NCBI RefSeq assembly: GCF_027158205.1
Contig: NZ_JAPVLU010000001.1
Coordinates: forward strand, 62,001-126,000
Length of the DNA: 64,000 nt
Direction of reading: 5' to 3'
Source: Streptomyces sp. H39-S7
Lineage (GTDB): Bacteria; Actinomycetota; Actinomycetes; Streptomycetales; Streptomycetaceae
Below the pieces are notes generated by a model that saw nothing but the letters and a program-made list of their open reading frames with translations, ran no database searches and was not told the origin of the DNA. Both the position numbers and the translations under genes were made by a program. Shown here piece after piece: positions 1-8,607 of this stretch (positions within the stretch are counted from its first letter, which is position 1; the number at the start of each line of letters is the position of its first letter).

Positions 1-628
1 CGGCATCGCCGCCACCGTCGTCGACGACGAAGCGAACGAAGTCCCCGACGGCTCCGGCGGCTACCTCGTCCTGACCGAGCCGTGGCCCTCGATGCTGCGC
101 ACCATCTGGGGCGACGACCAGCGCTACATCGACACCTACTGGTCCCGCTTCCCGGGCCGGTACTTCGCCGGTGACGGCGCCAAGAAGGACGACGACGGCG
201 ACATCTGGCTCCTGGGCCGGGTCGACGACGTCATGCTCGTCTCCGGCCACAACATCTCCACCACCGAAGTCGAATCCGCGCTCGTCTCGCACCCCAAGGT
301 CGCCGAGTCCGCCGTCGTCGGTGCCGCCGACGAGACCACCGGCCAGGCCATCGTCGCGTTCGTCATCCTGCGCGGCACCGCCAGCGACTCCGACACCCTC
401 GTCGCCGAACTACGCGACCACGTCGGCAAGACCCTCGGCCCCATCGCCAAACCCAAGCGCATCCTCATCGTCGGCGAACTCCCCAAAACCCGCTCCGGCA
501 AAATCATGCGCCGGCTCCTCCGCGACGTCGCGGAGAACCGCGAGCTCGGTGACGTCACCACGCTCACGGACTCGTCGGTGATGGATCTGATCCAGACCAA
601 CCTGCCGGGCGCGAGCAGCGAGGACTGA
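1..628 (+). CDS. acs: Acetyl-CoA synthetase, C-terminal part (5' end outside window)
   Basis: This is the last ~208 residues of an AMP-forming acetyl-CoA synthetase, which makes acetyl-CoA from acetate, ATP and CoA in the cytoplasm. The reading frame is open from base 2 to the TGA at 626-628. The C-terminal adenylation subdomain is clear: the hinge motif GRVDDVMLVSGHNIST, then EVESALVSHPKVAESAVVG, and near the end LPKTRSGKIMRRLLRD, which contains the catalytic lysine regulated by acetylation in this family. The order acs then nhaA is, from memory, also found in other Streptomyces. A strong terminator follows. The N-terminal catalytic part is not in the window. Confidence 0.95.
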   Translation, partial: GIAATVVDDEANEVPDGSGGYLVLTEPWPSMLRTIWGDDQRYIDTYWSRFPGRYFAGDGAKKDDDGDIWLLGRVDDVMLVSGHNISTTEVESALVSHPKVAESAVVGAADETTGQAIVAFVILRGTASDSDTLVAELRDHVGKTLGPIAKPKRILIVGELPKTRSGKIMRRLLRDVAENRELGDVTTLTDSSVMDLIQTNLPGASSED

Positions 629-656
629 CGGGCGAGGGCTTCCGACGACTCGGCGA

Positions 657-689
657 GGGGCTTCCGGCATCACGCCGGGAGCCCCTTTT
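657..689 (+). terminator. Rho-independent terminator after acs
   Basis: An inverted repeat (GGGGCT, TCCGGC, loop ATCA, CGCCGG, AGCCCC) is followed by TTTT at 686-689. It lies 28 bases after the acs stop and before the nhaA promoter region, so it probably ends acs transcription. Confidence 0.8.
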
Positions 690-848
690 GCCCGTAATGT
701 GAGGATCGCCGGACGGCACAGCGCGTGAGCCGATAGGCTGGTCCCCGCGTCAGGAACGCGTCAGTACACAGGGTGCGCCGGGAAGTCTGGTCGGCAACGG
801 AGTCAGCCACGTCCAGTGGACGACCAACCGACCGGAGGCCTGGAACCC

Positions 849-2255
849 GTGACCGAGCGACCCGCGACCGACCGACCCGCGAACGGCCGATCCTTCCTCG
901 GACGGCTCTCCCTCCCCGAGCGGACCTACGTCGCCGACGCGCTGCGCGCCGAGACCGTGGGCGGCGTCCTGCTGCTCATCGCCGCCGTCGCCGCGCTGAT
1001 CTGGGCCAACTCCCCGGCGCAGCAGACCTACGAGACGGTCAGGGAGTTCCACTTCGGCCCGTCCTCCCTCGGGCTGGACCTGTCGGTCCAGCACTGGGCG
1101 GCCGACGGCCTGCTCGCCGTCTTCTTCTTCGTCGCCGGTATCGAGCTCAAGCGCGAGCTGGTCGCCGGCGAGCTGCGGACGCCGTCCGCGGCGGCGCTCC
1201 CCGTCATCGCCGCCCTGTGCGGCATGGCCGTACCCGCCCTCGTCTACGTGGTGGTCAACACCGTCGGCGGCGGCGCGCTGGACGGCTGGGCGGTCCCGAC
1301 CGCCACCGACATCGCGTTCGCGCTGGCCGTCCTCGCGGTCATCGGCACGTCGCTGCCGTCCGCGCTGCGCGCCTTCCTGCTGACGCTCGCCGTCGTCGAC
1401 GACCTCTTCGCGATCCTGATCATCGCGGTCTTCTTCACCTCGTCGATCAACTTCGTGGCCCTCGGCTGCGCCGCGCTGGGACTGCTGCTGTTCTGGCTGC
1501 TGCTCCGCAGGGAGGTGCGCGGCTGGTACGTCTACGTACCGCTCGCGCTGGTCATCTGGGGACTGATGTACAACAGCGGCGTGCACGCCACGATCGCGGG
1601 CGTCGCCATGGGGCTGATGCTGCGGTGCTCGCGCCGGGACGGCGAGGAGCACTCCCCCGGCGAACACGTCGAGCACCTGGTCCGACCCGTCTCCGCCGGC
1701 CTGGCGGTGCCGCTGTTCGCGCTGTTCTCGGCGGGTGTCGTCGTCTCCGGCAGCGCGCTCACCGATGTCTTCTCGCAGCCCGAGACGCTCGGCGTGGTCC
1801 TCGGCCTGGTGGCCGGCAAGACCATCGGGGTGTTCGGCGGCACGTGGCTCGCGGCCCGGTTCACCCGGGCGGAGCTCAACCCGGACCTCGAATGGCCGGA
1901 CGTGCTCGCCGTCGCCTCGCTGGCCGGGATCGGCTTCACCGTGTCGCTGCTGATCGGCGAACTCGCCTTCGCCGAGGAGCCCGTGCTGGCCGACGAGGTC
2001 AAGGCGGCCGTCCTGATCGGCTCCCTGATCGCGGCCGTCATCGCGGGCATCCTGCTCAAGCTCCGCAACAACAAGTACCGGGCGATGTGCGACGAGGAGG
2101 AGCGCGACGAGGACGGGGACGGCATCCCGGACATCTACGAACAGGACAACCCGGATTACCACCTGCGGATGGCCGAGATCCTGGAGCGGAAGGCCGTCGA
2201 ACACCGGAGGCTCGCCGAACTGGCCCGGGTCAGAGGCGCGGGTGACGGGGACTGA
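849..2255 (+). CDS. nhaA: Na+/H+ antiporter NhaA
   Basis: Membrane Na+/H+ antiporter for sodium and pH homeostasis, 468 residues from the chosen start. The family signatures are present: TDIAFALAVLAVIG at about residue 153 (TM IV) and VVDDLFAI at about 182, whose two aspartates match the ion-binding Asp163/Asp164 of E. coli NhaA. About eleven hydrophobic segments are visible, followed by a charged acidic C-terminal tail of ~70 residues (EEERDEDGDGIPDIYEQ) not found in the E. coli protein but common in actinobacterial homologues. The GTG at 849 is preferred because GGAGG lies 10 bases upstream at 834-838. An in-frame GTG at 816 would add 11 residues but has no clear ribosome binding site. Confidence 0.95.
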   Translation: MTERPATDRPANGRSFLGRLSLPERTYVADALRAETVGGVLLLIAAVAALIWANSPAQQTYETVREFHFGPSSLGLDLSVQHWAADGLLAVFFFVAGIELKRELVAGELRTPSAAALPVIAALCGMAVPALVYVVVNTVGGGALDGWAVPTATDIAFALAVLAVIGTSLPSALRAFLLTLAVVDDLFAILIIAVFFTSSINFVALGCAALGLLLFWLLLRREVRGWYVYVPLALVIWGLMYNSGVHATIAGVAMGLMLRCSRRDGEEHSPGEHVEHLVRPVSAGLAVPLFALFSAGVVVSGSALTDVFSQPETLGVVLGLVAGKTIGVFGGTWLAARFTRAELNPDLEWPDVLAVASLAGIGFTVSLLIGELAFAEEPVLADEVKAAVLIGSLIAAVIAGILLKLRNNKYRAMCDEEERDEDGDGIPDIYEQDNPDYHLRMAEILERKAVEHRRLAELARVRGAGDGD

Positions 2256-2324
2256 GGCATGATCTGTGGGTAACGGTCCCTACCACCTGGTAGCCGGGCA
2301 TGACGGATACCGACGGAGGAAGCG

Positions 2325-2774
2325 ATGAGCGCAGTGGAGCAGGCCGAGGGCGCGAGCCGCAGTCTCGGGCAGCTGTTCGCCTCCGCCACGGCGGAGATGT
2401 CCGCCCTGGTGCACGACGAGATCGCCCTCGCCAAGGCCGAGCTGCGGGAGGACGTCAAGAAGGTCGGCCTCGGAAGCGGCGCGATCGCGGGCGCGGCGGC
2501 ACTGGCCTTCTTCGCCCTGCCGATGTTCAGCATGGCGGCGGCCTACGGCATCCACGCCCTCGGGCTGGGCCTGGCGTGGTCGTTCCTGATCGTCGGCGGC
2601 GCGTACGTGGTGATCGCCCTGATCCTCGCCGTGTTCGCGCGCGCGAAGTTCAAGAAGGTGAAGAAGCCGGAGCGCAGCATCGCCTCGGCCAAGCAGACGG
2701 CAGCCGTACTCCAGAGCGTCAAGCCGCATCCGCGCCCCCTGGAGTCCGGTAGCACGGAGGACCTCAAGGTGTGA
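2325..2774 (+). CDS. Actinobacterial holin-X / phage-holin superfamily III membrane protein
   Basis: 149-residue protein with two adjacent hydrophobic helices (about residues 52-75 and 82-107) between a charged amphipathic N-terminus rich in Ala/Glu (LVHDEIALAKAELREDVKK) and a basic C-terminus. This is the layout of the actinobacterial holin-X family (PF07332/DUF1469-like). Despite the name these are conserved chromosomal proteins, and no lysis role is implied. A strong GGAGGAAGCG Shine-Dalgarno precedes the ATG. It lies between nhaA and a hydrolase and is probably co-transcribed with the hydrolase 13 bases downstream. Confidence 0.8.
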   Translation: MSAVEQAEGASRSLGQLFASATAEMSALVHDEIALAKAELREDVKKVGLGSGAIAGAAALAFFALPMFSMAAAYGIHALGLGLAWSFLIVGGAYVVIALILAVFARAKFKKVKKPERSIASAKQTAAVLQSVKPHPRPLESGSTEDLKV

Positions 2775-2787
2775 CACGCTCAGCTTC

Positions 2788-3711
2788 ATGACGGTCGCTG
2801 CTCATTCTTCGGTTGCACGGCTCGACGGGCCCTGGACGCACCGGGATGTCGCCGCGAACGGCGCGCGATTCCACATCGCCGAGGCCGGCGACGGCCCGCT
2901 GGTGCTGCTGCTGCACGGCTTCCCGCAGTTCTGGTGGAGTTGGCGGCACCAGCTCACGGCGCTCGCCGACGCGGGGTTCCGCGCGGTCGCGATGGACCTG
3001 CGCGGGGTCGGCGGCAGCGACCGCACGCCCCGCGGCTACGACCCCGCGAACCTCGCGCTGGACGTGACCGGGGTGATCCGCTCGCTCGGTGAGCCGGACG
3101 CGGCGCTGGTCGGCCATGACATCGGCGGCTATCTGGCCTGGACCGCGGCGGTGATGCGGCCGAAGCTGGTGCGCCGGCTGGCGGTCTGCTCGATGCCGCA
3201 CCCCCGGCGCTGGCGCACGGCGATGCTCACCGACATGAAGCAGAGCGCGGCCGGCTCCTACATCTGGGGCATCCAGCGGCCCTGGCTGCCGGAGCGGCAG
3301 CTGGTCGCGGACGACTCCGCGATGGTCGGGCGGCTGATCCGGGACTGGTCGGGGCCGCTGCTGCCGGACGAGGAGACGGTCGACGTCTACCGGCGGGCGA
3401 TGCAGATCCCCTCCACGGCACACTGCGCGGTGGAGCCGTACCGCTGGATGGTCCGCTCCATGGCCCGTCCCGACGGCATCCAGTTCAACCGGCGCATGAA
3501 GCGTCCCGTGCGGGTCCCCACGCTGCATCTGCACGGCTCGCTGGACTCCGCGATGCGCACGCACAGCGCGGCGGGCAGCGGTGAGTACGTGGAGGCGCCG
3601 TACCGCTGGCGGCTCTTCGACGGGCTGGGGCACTTCCCGCACGAGGAGGACCCCCTCGCGTTCTCGACCGAGCTGATCAACTGGCTGAAGGATCCCGAGC
3701 CGGACCGGTAG
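2788..3711 (+). CDS. Alpha/beta hydrolase, epoxide-hydrolase type
   Basis: 307-residue cytoplasmic alpha/beta-fold hydrolase. HGFPQFWW at residues 43-50 is the oxyanion-hole motif. VGHDIGGYLAW places an aspartate nucleophile at D111, as in epoxide hydrolases and haloalkane dehalogenases rather than the Ser of esterases. LGHFPHEEDP near residue 282 supplies the catalytic His and LHGSLDS near 250 may hold the third acid. The W after HGFPQ is typical of epoxide hydrolases. The natural substrate cannot be read from sequence. It starts 13 bases after the holin-X-like gene, with no strong ribosome binding site, so it may depend on coupling. Confidence 0.85.
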   Translation: MTVAAHSSVARLDGPWTHRDVAANGARFHIAEAGDGPLVLLLHGFPQFWWSWRHQLTALADAGFRAVAMDLRGVGGSDRTPRGYDPANLALDVTGVIRSLGEPDAALVGHDIGGYLAWTAAVMRPKLVRRLAVCSMPHPRRWRTAMLTDMKQSAAGSYIWGIQRPWLPERQLVADDSAMVGRLIRDWSGPLLPDEETVDVYRRAMQIPSTAHCAVEPYRWMVRSMARPDGIQFNRRMKRPVRVPTLHLHGSLDSAMRTHSAAGSGEYVEAPYRWRLFDGLGHFPHEEDPLAFSTELINWLKDPEPDR

Positions 3712-4081
3712 TGACGGTGGGGACGGGAGTGCCGGACGGTGTGTCGCCACAGTGGACCGTCCAGTACTACTAACTGACGATCAGCCAAATGCCGGACGCA
3801 TAGGCCAATTGGCCGAGCGCCACACGATTACCGACCTTGAGGCGCGGGCACTTAGCTCCGTATGGGTTGGACGCACGACTACCGTGATGTAGAACGCAAC
3901 CGCCGCACTTTCGTCGCAGCTGTCAACCGCGCGACGCCTGCGGCCGTACTCCCCGAGGGGGAGCACCAGATCGGTATCCCACGCATTCTGCAGCGGCGCG
4001 CACGATGGGTGGGCGCGCGCCTGCGGCACCCCCGCAGCGACTGACCGGGCCGGCCCCCACCAGGGCCTTCCCCCACCCTTC
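3712..4081. other. Gene-poor interval
   Basis: About 370 bases between two convergent genes. The only candidate is a 60-codon frame at 3862-4044 (+) without a good ribosome binding site or recognisable domain, so no gene is called. No convincing terminator hairpin was found, although C/G-rich segments near 4044-4080 could serve. Confidence 0.4.
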
Positions 4082-5281
4082 CTAGAGCGCGCAGCCCTGG
4101 CTGTCGACCTGGCGGTTGGCCGTCCGGCCCGCGGTGATGTCGTCGCGGATCTCGTCGGCGGTCAGTGCGTAGCCGGTGTCCGCGTCGTCGAGGGACTTGG
4201 CGAAGATGACGCCTGCCACCCTGCCGTCCGGGGTGAGCAGCGGGCCTCCGGAGTTGCCCTGGCGCACCTTCGTGAACAGCGAGTAGACGTCGCGGTGCAC
4301 GGTGCCCCGGTGGTAGATGTCCGGGCCGTTCGCCTGGATGCGTCCGCGCACCCGGGCCGCGCGGACGTCGAAGCCGCCGTTCTCCGGGAAGCCCGCCACG
4401 ATCGCGTCGTCGCGGCTGTGCACGTCGGCCGACGTGAAGTTCAGCACGGGCGCGTTCAGCCCGGGCACCTGCAGGACGGCGATGTCGCGCTGCCAGTCGT
4501 ACAGGACGACGCGCGCGTCGTAGAGCCGGCCCTCGCCGCCGATCTGCACGGTGGGCTCGCTGACCCCGCCGACGACGTGGGCGTTGGTCATCACCCGGTC
4601 CCTGGCGAAGACGAAGCCGGTGCCCTCCAGCACCTTGCCGCAGCTGGGCGCCGTCCCGACGACCTTCACGATGCTCCGGCGGGCCTGGTTGACGACCGCG
4701 CTGCTCGCCAGCCGGGGGTCGGGCTCGGGCACCGAGGTGATCGGTTCGTTGCCGAAGGGGCTGAAGACCTGCGGGAGGCCGTTCTGCGCGAGCGTGGAGC
4801 TGAAGTCGGTGAACCAGTTGTCCGCCTGCTGGGGAATGACCCGGGAGACGCCGAGCAGCACCTTCGAGGAGCGCACCTCGCGCCCTATCGTCGGCAGCGC
4901 CGTGGTGGCGAGCGCGGAGCCGATCAGCCAGGCGACGAGCAGCATCGCGGCGACGTTGACGAGCGCGCCGCCGCCCGCGTCCAGCGCGCGGGCCGGGGAC
5001 CACGTGATGCGGGTGCGCAGCTTGTTGCCCAGATGGGTGGTGCAGGCCTGGCCGACCGAGGCGCAGACGATCACCACGACGACGGCGATCACCACCGCCA
5101 CGGATCCGGGCGAGGAGTCGTCGGTGACCTTGTCCCAGATCATGGGCAGCACGTAGACGGCCGCCAGACCGCCGCCCAGGAAACCGATCACCGACATGAC
5201 GCCGACGACGAATCCCTGGCGGTAGCCCACCACGGCGAACCACACGGCGGCGAGCAACAGCAACAAGTCCAGCACGTTCAT
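4082..5281 (-). CDS. MarP-like membrane serine protease (CvpA domain plus trypsin-like domain)
   Basis: 399-residue protein anchored in the cytoplasmic membrane with its protease domain outside. Residues 1-125 contain four hydrophobic segments matching the colicin-V-production (CvpA) domain. Residues ~200-385 are a chymotrypsin-fold protease with visible triad: H235 in TNAHVVGG, D266 in DIAVL, and S344 in QGNSGGPLL. This is the architecture of M. tuberculosis MarP (Rv3671c), which protects against acid and oxidative stress and whose gene also lies near nth and a NUDIX gene. Two cysteines (C214 and the C near the C-terminus) may form a disulfide as in MarP. It is downstream of the NUDIX gene on the same strand. 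Confidence 0.9.
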   Translation of the reverse strand: MNVLDLLLLLAAVWFAVVGYRQGFVVGVMSVIGFLGGGLAAVYVLPMIWDKVTDDSSPGSVAVVIAVVVVIVCASVGQACTTHLGNKLRTRITWSPARALDAGGGALVNVAAMLLVAWLIGSALATTALPTIGREVRSSKVLLGVSRVIPQQADNWFTDFSSTLAQNGLPQVFSPFGNEPITSVPEPDPRLASSAVVNQARRSIVKVVGTAPSCGKVLEGTGFVFARDRVMTNAHVVGGVSEPTVQIGGEGRLYDARVVLYDWQRDIAVLQVPGLNAPVLNFTSADVHSRDDAIVAGFPENGGFDVRAARVRGRIQANGPDIYHRGTVHRDVYSLFTKVRQGNSGGPLLTPDGRVAGVIFAKSLDDADTGYALTADEIRDDITAGRTANRQVDSQGCAL

Positions 5282-5387
5282 CTAGGTTGACCTCGCGAGG
5301 ACGGTCCAGCTCGACCGGGGCAACGGCCGGGGTTCCCGGGGCTGCCCCCCAGGAAGACACAGCACGAGCACACGGTCTCATGCCGTC

Positions 5388-6065
5388 CTATGCGAGCGGC
5401 ACCGTCCTGCCCCGGTCCCAGGGCTGCTCCCAGCCCGCGAAGTGCAGAATCCTGTCGATCAAGCCGGCTGTGAAACCCCACACCACGGCGCCCTCGACGA
5501 GGAACGCCGGGCCGCGGAAGCCGCTGGGATGCGTCATCGTCGCCCGGTTGGCGGGGTCGGCGAGGTCCGCGACGGGGACCCGGAAGACCCGGGCCGTCTC
5601 GGCCTGGTCCACGGCGCCGACCGGGGTGGGTGTGCGCCACCAGCCGAGCACCGGCGTCACGACGAATTCACTGACCGGGATGTACAGCCGCGGCAGGACA
5701 CCGAAGATCTGCACCCCCGACGGGTCGAGACCGGTCTCCTCCTCGGCCTCGCGCAGCGCCGCGCGCAGCGGGCCGTCGCCCTCGGGATCGCCGTCCTCGG
5801 GGTCGAGCGCGCCGCCGGGGAACGACGGCTGGCCGGCGTGCGACCGCAGCGAGGTCGCACGCTCCATCAGCAGCAGGTCGCGGCCGTGCTCGCCCTCGCC
5901 GAAGAGGATCAGCACGGCGGACTGCCGGCCCTGGCCGGACGAGGGCGGCAGGAACCGGCTGAGCTGCTCCGGGAGCACGTCCCCCGCGGCGCGGGCCACC
6001 GGCTGCAGCCACTGGGGCAGCCCCTGGATCGATACGGCCGCCTCGCCGCCGCGTGTGGTCGTCAT
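5388..6065 (-). CDS. NUDIX hydrolase, CoA-pyrophosphatase type
   Basis: 225-residue NUDIX hydrolase. The NUDIX box is seen as [10 protein letters not shown] followed by [14 protein letters not shown], with the catalytic REAEEE helix. Immediately upstream [21 protein letters not shown] matches the UPF0035 signature specific to CoA diphosphatases (NudL/PCD1), which cleave CoA or oxidised CoA to 3',5'-ADP and phosphopantetheine. Its ATG overlaps the stop of nth in ATGA (6062-6065), so the two are translationally coupled. The nth-NUDIX-MarP order is conserved in many Actinobacteria. Confidence 0.9.
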   Translation of the reverse strand: MTTTRGGEAAVSIQGLPQWLQPVARAAGDVLPEQLSRFLPPSSGQGRQSAVLILFGEGEHGRDLLLMERATSLRSHAGQPSFPGGALDPEDGDPEGDGPLRAALREAEEETGLDPSGVQIFGVLPRLYIPVSEFVVTPVLGWWRTPTPVGAVDQAETARVFRVPVADLADPANRATMTHPSGFRGPAFLVEGAVVWGFTAGLIDRILHFAGWEQPWDRGRTVPLA

Positions 6066-6973
6066 TCGCTCCCCTGCGTCATGGCCGTGGTGGTCGCCGG
6101 GGCGCCCAGTGGCGGCGCCGGTTCACCCGGATAGTCGGACGGAGGGCGCAGACGCTGGCCGGGGGCCCCGCCCAGCTCGTACTTCAGCAGCTTCTTCGCC
6201 TTCTCCGGGTCGGTCTCGCCCTCGCCGTACGACGGGCAGAGCGGGGCGATCGGGCAGGCGCCGCAGGCGGGCTTGCGGGAGTGGCAGGTACGGCGGCCGT
6301 GGAAGACCACCCGGTGCGACAGCATCGTCCACTCGCTCTTCGGGAAGAGCTCGCCGACCTCCTGCTCGACCTTCTCCGGGTCCTCGGAGGTGGTCCAGCC
6401 GAAGCGGCGCGACAGCCGTCCGAAGTGGGTGTCGACCGTGATGCCGGGCACTCCGAACGCGTTCCCCAGGACGACGTTGGCCGTCTTGCGGCCCACCCCG
6501 GGCAGCGTGACCAGGTCCTTCAGCCGGCCGGGCACCTCGCCGTCGTACCGGTCGCGCAGCGCCGCCGACAGGCCGAGCAGCGACTTCGCCTTGGCGCGGA
6601 AGAAGCCGGTCGGGCGGATCAGCGCCTCCAGCCGCTCCGGCTCGGCCGCCGCCATGTCCTCCGGCGTCGGATAGGCGGCGAAGAGGGCGGGGGTCGTCTG
6701 GTTCACCCGCAGGTCGGTGGTCTGGGCGGACAGGACCGTGGCGACGAGGAGCTGGAAGGGGTTCTCGAAGTCGAGTTCCGGATGGGCGTAGGGGTAGAGC
6801 TCGGCGAGCTCGCGGTTGATCCGCCGCGCCCGGCGGACCAGCGCGATCCGTGATTCCGGTTTCTTGGCGGGCTTGAGCGAAGCTTGTTCGCTCACAGCGG
6901 AATCAGGGGTTCGGGTCACTCGCTTGGCCGTCACACCCTGCCGTTTATTCTGCGAACTCGGCGTATCAGACAC
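6062..6973 (-). CDS. nth: Endonuclease III (DNA glycosylase/AP lyase)
   Basis: Base-excision-repair enzyme removing oxidised pyrimidines and nicking AP sites. The helix-hairpin-helix [14 protein letters not shown] contains the catalytic Lys, followed by the catalytic Asp in [11 protein letters not shown]. Near the C-terminus the four cysteines C-x6-C-x2-C-x5-C ([17 protein letters not shown]) form the [4Fe-4S] site. The protein is 303 residues, longer than E. coli Nth (211), because of a basic, low-complexity N-terminal extension of ~45 residues and a ~35-residue tail. The start is GTG at 6973 with a weak ribosome binding site, so the true start could be downstream. It is divergent from crp. 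Confidence 0.95.
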   Translation of the reverse strand: MSDTPSSQNKRQGVTAKRVTRTPDSAVSEQASLKPAKKPESRIALVRRARRINRELAELYPYAHPELDFENPFQLLVATVLSAQTTDLRVNQTTPALFAAYPTPEDMAAAEPERLEALIRPTGFFRAKAKSLLGLSAALRDRYDGEVPGRLKDLVTLPGVGRKTANVVLGNAFGVPGITVDTHFGRLSRRFGWTTSEDPEKVEQEVGELFPKSEWTMLSHRVVFHGRRTCHSRKPACGACPIAPLCPSYGEGETDPEKAKKLLKYELGGAPGQRLRPPSDYPGEPAPPLGAPATTTAMTQGSE

Positions 6974-7148
6974 CCGGCCAGCCTAAGCCTCGGCACCGAC
7001 ATCCGGCCGTGGCCACAAGGAACCGACCCCCAATCGGACCCCCGGGGCACGTGCTCGGCGATACATAAGACAGACTTGTGATTGATCGCACTGTTTTGCC
7101 AGCGGGCATCACGGGGATCATCCGGCGATGTCGACAAGGAGAGAGCTC

Positions 7149-7823
7149 GTGGACGACGTTCTGCGGCGCGCGGCGCTTTTTGCGGCGCTCGACGATGAGC
7201 AGGCCGCTGAACTGCGCGCCTCGATGACCGAGGTCACGCTCGCGCGTGGCGACGCGCTGTTCCACGAAGGGGACCCCGGGGACCGGCTCTATGTCGTCAC
7301 CGAGGGCAAGGTGAAGCTGCACCGCACCTCCCCCGACGGCCGCGAGAACATGCTCGCCGTCATCGGCCCCGGCGAGCTGATCGGTGAGCTGTCGCTCTTC
7401 GACCCCGGCCCCCGGACCGCGACGGCCACGGCGCTGACGGAGCTCAAGCTCCTCGCCCTGGGCCACGGCGACCTGCAGCCCTGGCTGAACGCCCGGCCCG
7501 AGGTCGCGACCGCGCTGCTGCGCGCCGTCGCGCGACGGCTGCGGCGTACCAACGACGTCATGTCGGACCTGGTCTTCTCGGACGTGCCCGGCCGTGTCGC
7601 GAAGGCACTCCTCGACCTGTCGCGCCGTTTCGGTGTGCAGTCCGAGGAGGGCATCCACGTGGTGCACGACCTCACGCAGGAGGAGCTGGCCCAGCTCGTC
7701 GGCGCTTCCCGCGAGACCGTCAACAAGGCGCTCGCCGACTTCGCCGGCCGCGGCTGGCTCCGTCTGGAGGCTCGCGCGGTGATCCTGCTCGACGTGGAGC
7801 GGCTCGCCAAGCGCAGCCGCTGA
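7149..7823 (+). CDS. crp: Crp/Fnr-family regulator, cAMP receptor protein
   Basis: 224-residue cAMP receptor protein, a global regulator of germination, development and antibiotic production in Streptomyces. The N-terminal cyclic-nucleotide-binding domain includes GDALFHEGDPGDRLYVV and the phosphate-binding cassette GELIGELSLFDPGPRTATATA. A dimerisation helix (RRLRRTNDVMSDLV) and a C-terminal winged helix with LTQEELAQLVGASRETVNKAL follow. GTG at 7149 is chosen because AAGGAG lies 8 bases upstream and it gives the 224 residues I recall for the S. coelicolor protein. An ATG at 7128 would add 7 residues. It is followed by a strong bidirectional terminator. Confidence 0.95.
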   Translation: MDDVLRRAALFAALDDEQAAELRASMTEVTLARGDALFHEGDPGDRLYVVTEGKVKLHRTSPDGRENMLAVIGPGELIGELSLFDPGPRTATATALTELKLLALGHGDLQPWLNARPEVATALLRAVARRLRRTNDVMSDLVFSDVPGRVAKALLDLSRRFGVQSEEGIHVVHDLTQEELAQLVGASRETVNKALADFAGRGWLRLEARAVILLDVERLAKRSR

Positions 7824-7842
7824 CGGCCCCGCCCCACCGCTT

Positions 7843-7880
7843 GCTGAAGGCCCCGCCCCACATCGGGCGGGGCCTTCAGC
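7843..7880. terminator. Bidirectional terminator between crp and the response regulator gene
   Basis: Perfect 16-bp stem (GCTGAAGGCCCCGCCC with its complement) around a 6-base loop at 7859-7864. It lies between convergent crp and the response regulator gene. There is no long U-run on either side, as is usual in Streptomyces. Confidence 0.85.
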
Positions 7881-7947
7881 GTGTCCGGAGGCCGCCTGGA
7901 GCGCCGCCTGCGGGCCTGCCACCCCCGGAGGCACCCGTTCCGCCCCG

Positions 7948-8607
7948 TCAGCCTCCCGGGGTCACCAGACGGGCCTCGTAGGCGAAGACGGCCGCCTGGG
8001 TGCGGTCCCGGAGGCCGAGCTTCACCAGGACCCGGCTGACGTGGGTCTTGACGGTGGACTCGGCGACGACGAGGTGCGAGGCGATCTCGGCGTTCGACCG
8101 GCCCTGGGCGACCAGGACGAGCACCTCCGTCTCGCGGTCGGTCAGGTCGCCGACGCGGTCCTGGGCCGGGGGGCGGGGCGTACCGAGCCGGGAGAACTCG
8201 GCGATCAGCCGCTTGGTGACCGCCGGTGCGAGCAGCGCCTCGCCGGCCGCCACGATCCGTACGGCGTCGCCCAGCTGCCGCGCCGAGGCGTCCTTGAGCA
8301 GGAAGCCGCTGGCTCCGGCGCGGAGCGCCTGGTAAACGTACTCGTCCAGATCGAAGGTGGTCAGGACCAGGACCTTGGCGTCGGCGTCGGCCGCGACGAT
8401 CTCGCGGGTCGCCTCCAGGCCGTTCACCTCGGGCATCCGGATGTCCATGAGGACGACGTCGGGGCGGAGCGCGGCCACCTGGGCGATGGCCTCCCGGCCG
8501 TCCACGGCCTCCCCCACGACCTCGATGTCGGGCTGCGCGTTGAGCAGGACCGAGAAGCCCTCCCGGACCATCATCTGGTCGTCGGCGATCAGCACCCGGA
8601 TCGTCAT
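7948..8607 (-). CDS. NarL/LuxR-family two-component response regulator
   Basis: 219-residue response regulator. The receiver domain shows the acidic pair in IADDQ (D9-D10), the phospho-acceptor D55 in VLMDIRMP, and the conserved Lys in GFLLKDAS near 105. The C-terminal LuxR-type HTH contains LTDRETEVLVLVAQGRSNAE and STVKTHVSRVLVKLGLRDR. The ATG at 8607 overlaps the stop of the upstream kinase gene in ATGA and follows GGGGA, so the pair is coupled. The signal and target genes are unknown. Confidence 0.95.
   Translation of the reverse strand: MTIRVLIADDQMMVREGFSVLLNAQPDIEVVGEAVDGREAIAQVAALRPDVVLMDIRMPEVNGLEATREIVAADADAKVLVLTTFDLDEYVYQALRAGASGFLLKDASARQLGDAVRIVAAGEALLAPAVTKRLIAEFSRLGTPRPPAQDRVGDLTDRETEVLVLVAQGRSNAEIASHLVVAESTVKTHVSRVLVKLGLRDRTQAAVFAYEARLVTPGG

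Noticed and set aside
2325..2774. Phage lysis holin near nhaA
   Set aside because: Actinobacterial holin-X proteins are common chromosomal proteins; no phage genes are nearby.
3862..4044. Possible 60-codon gene in the interval before the MarP-like gene
   Set aside because: No good ribosome binding site, domain or codon bias; reported as an empty interval.
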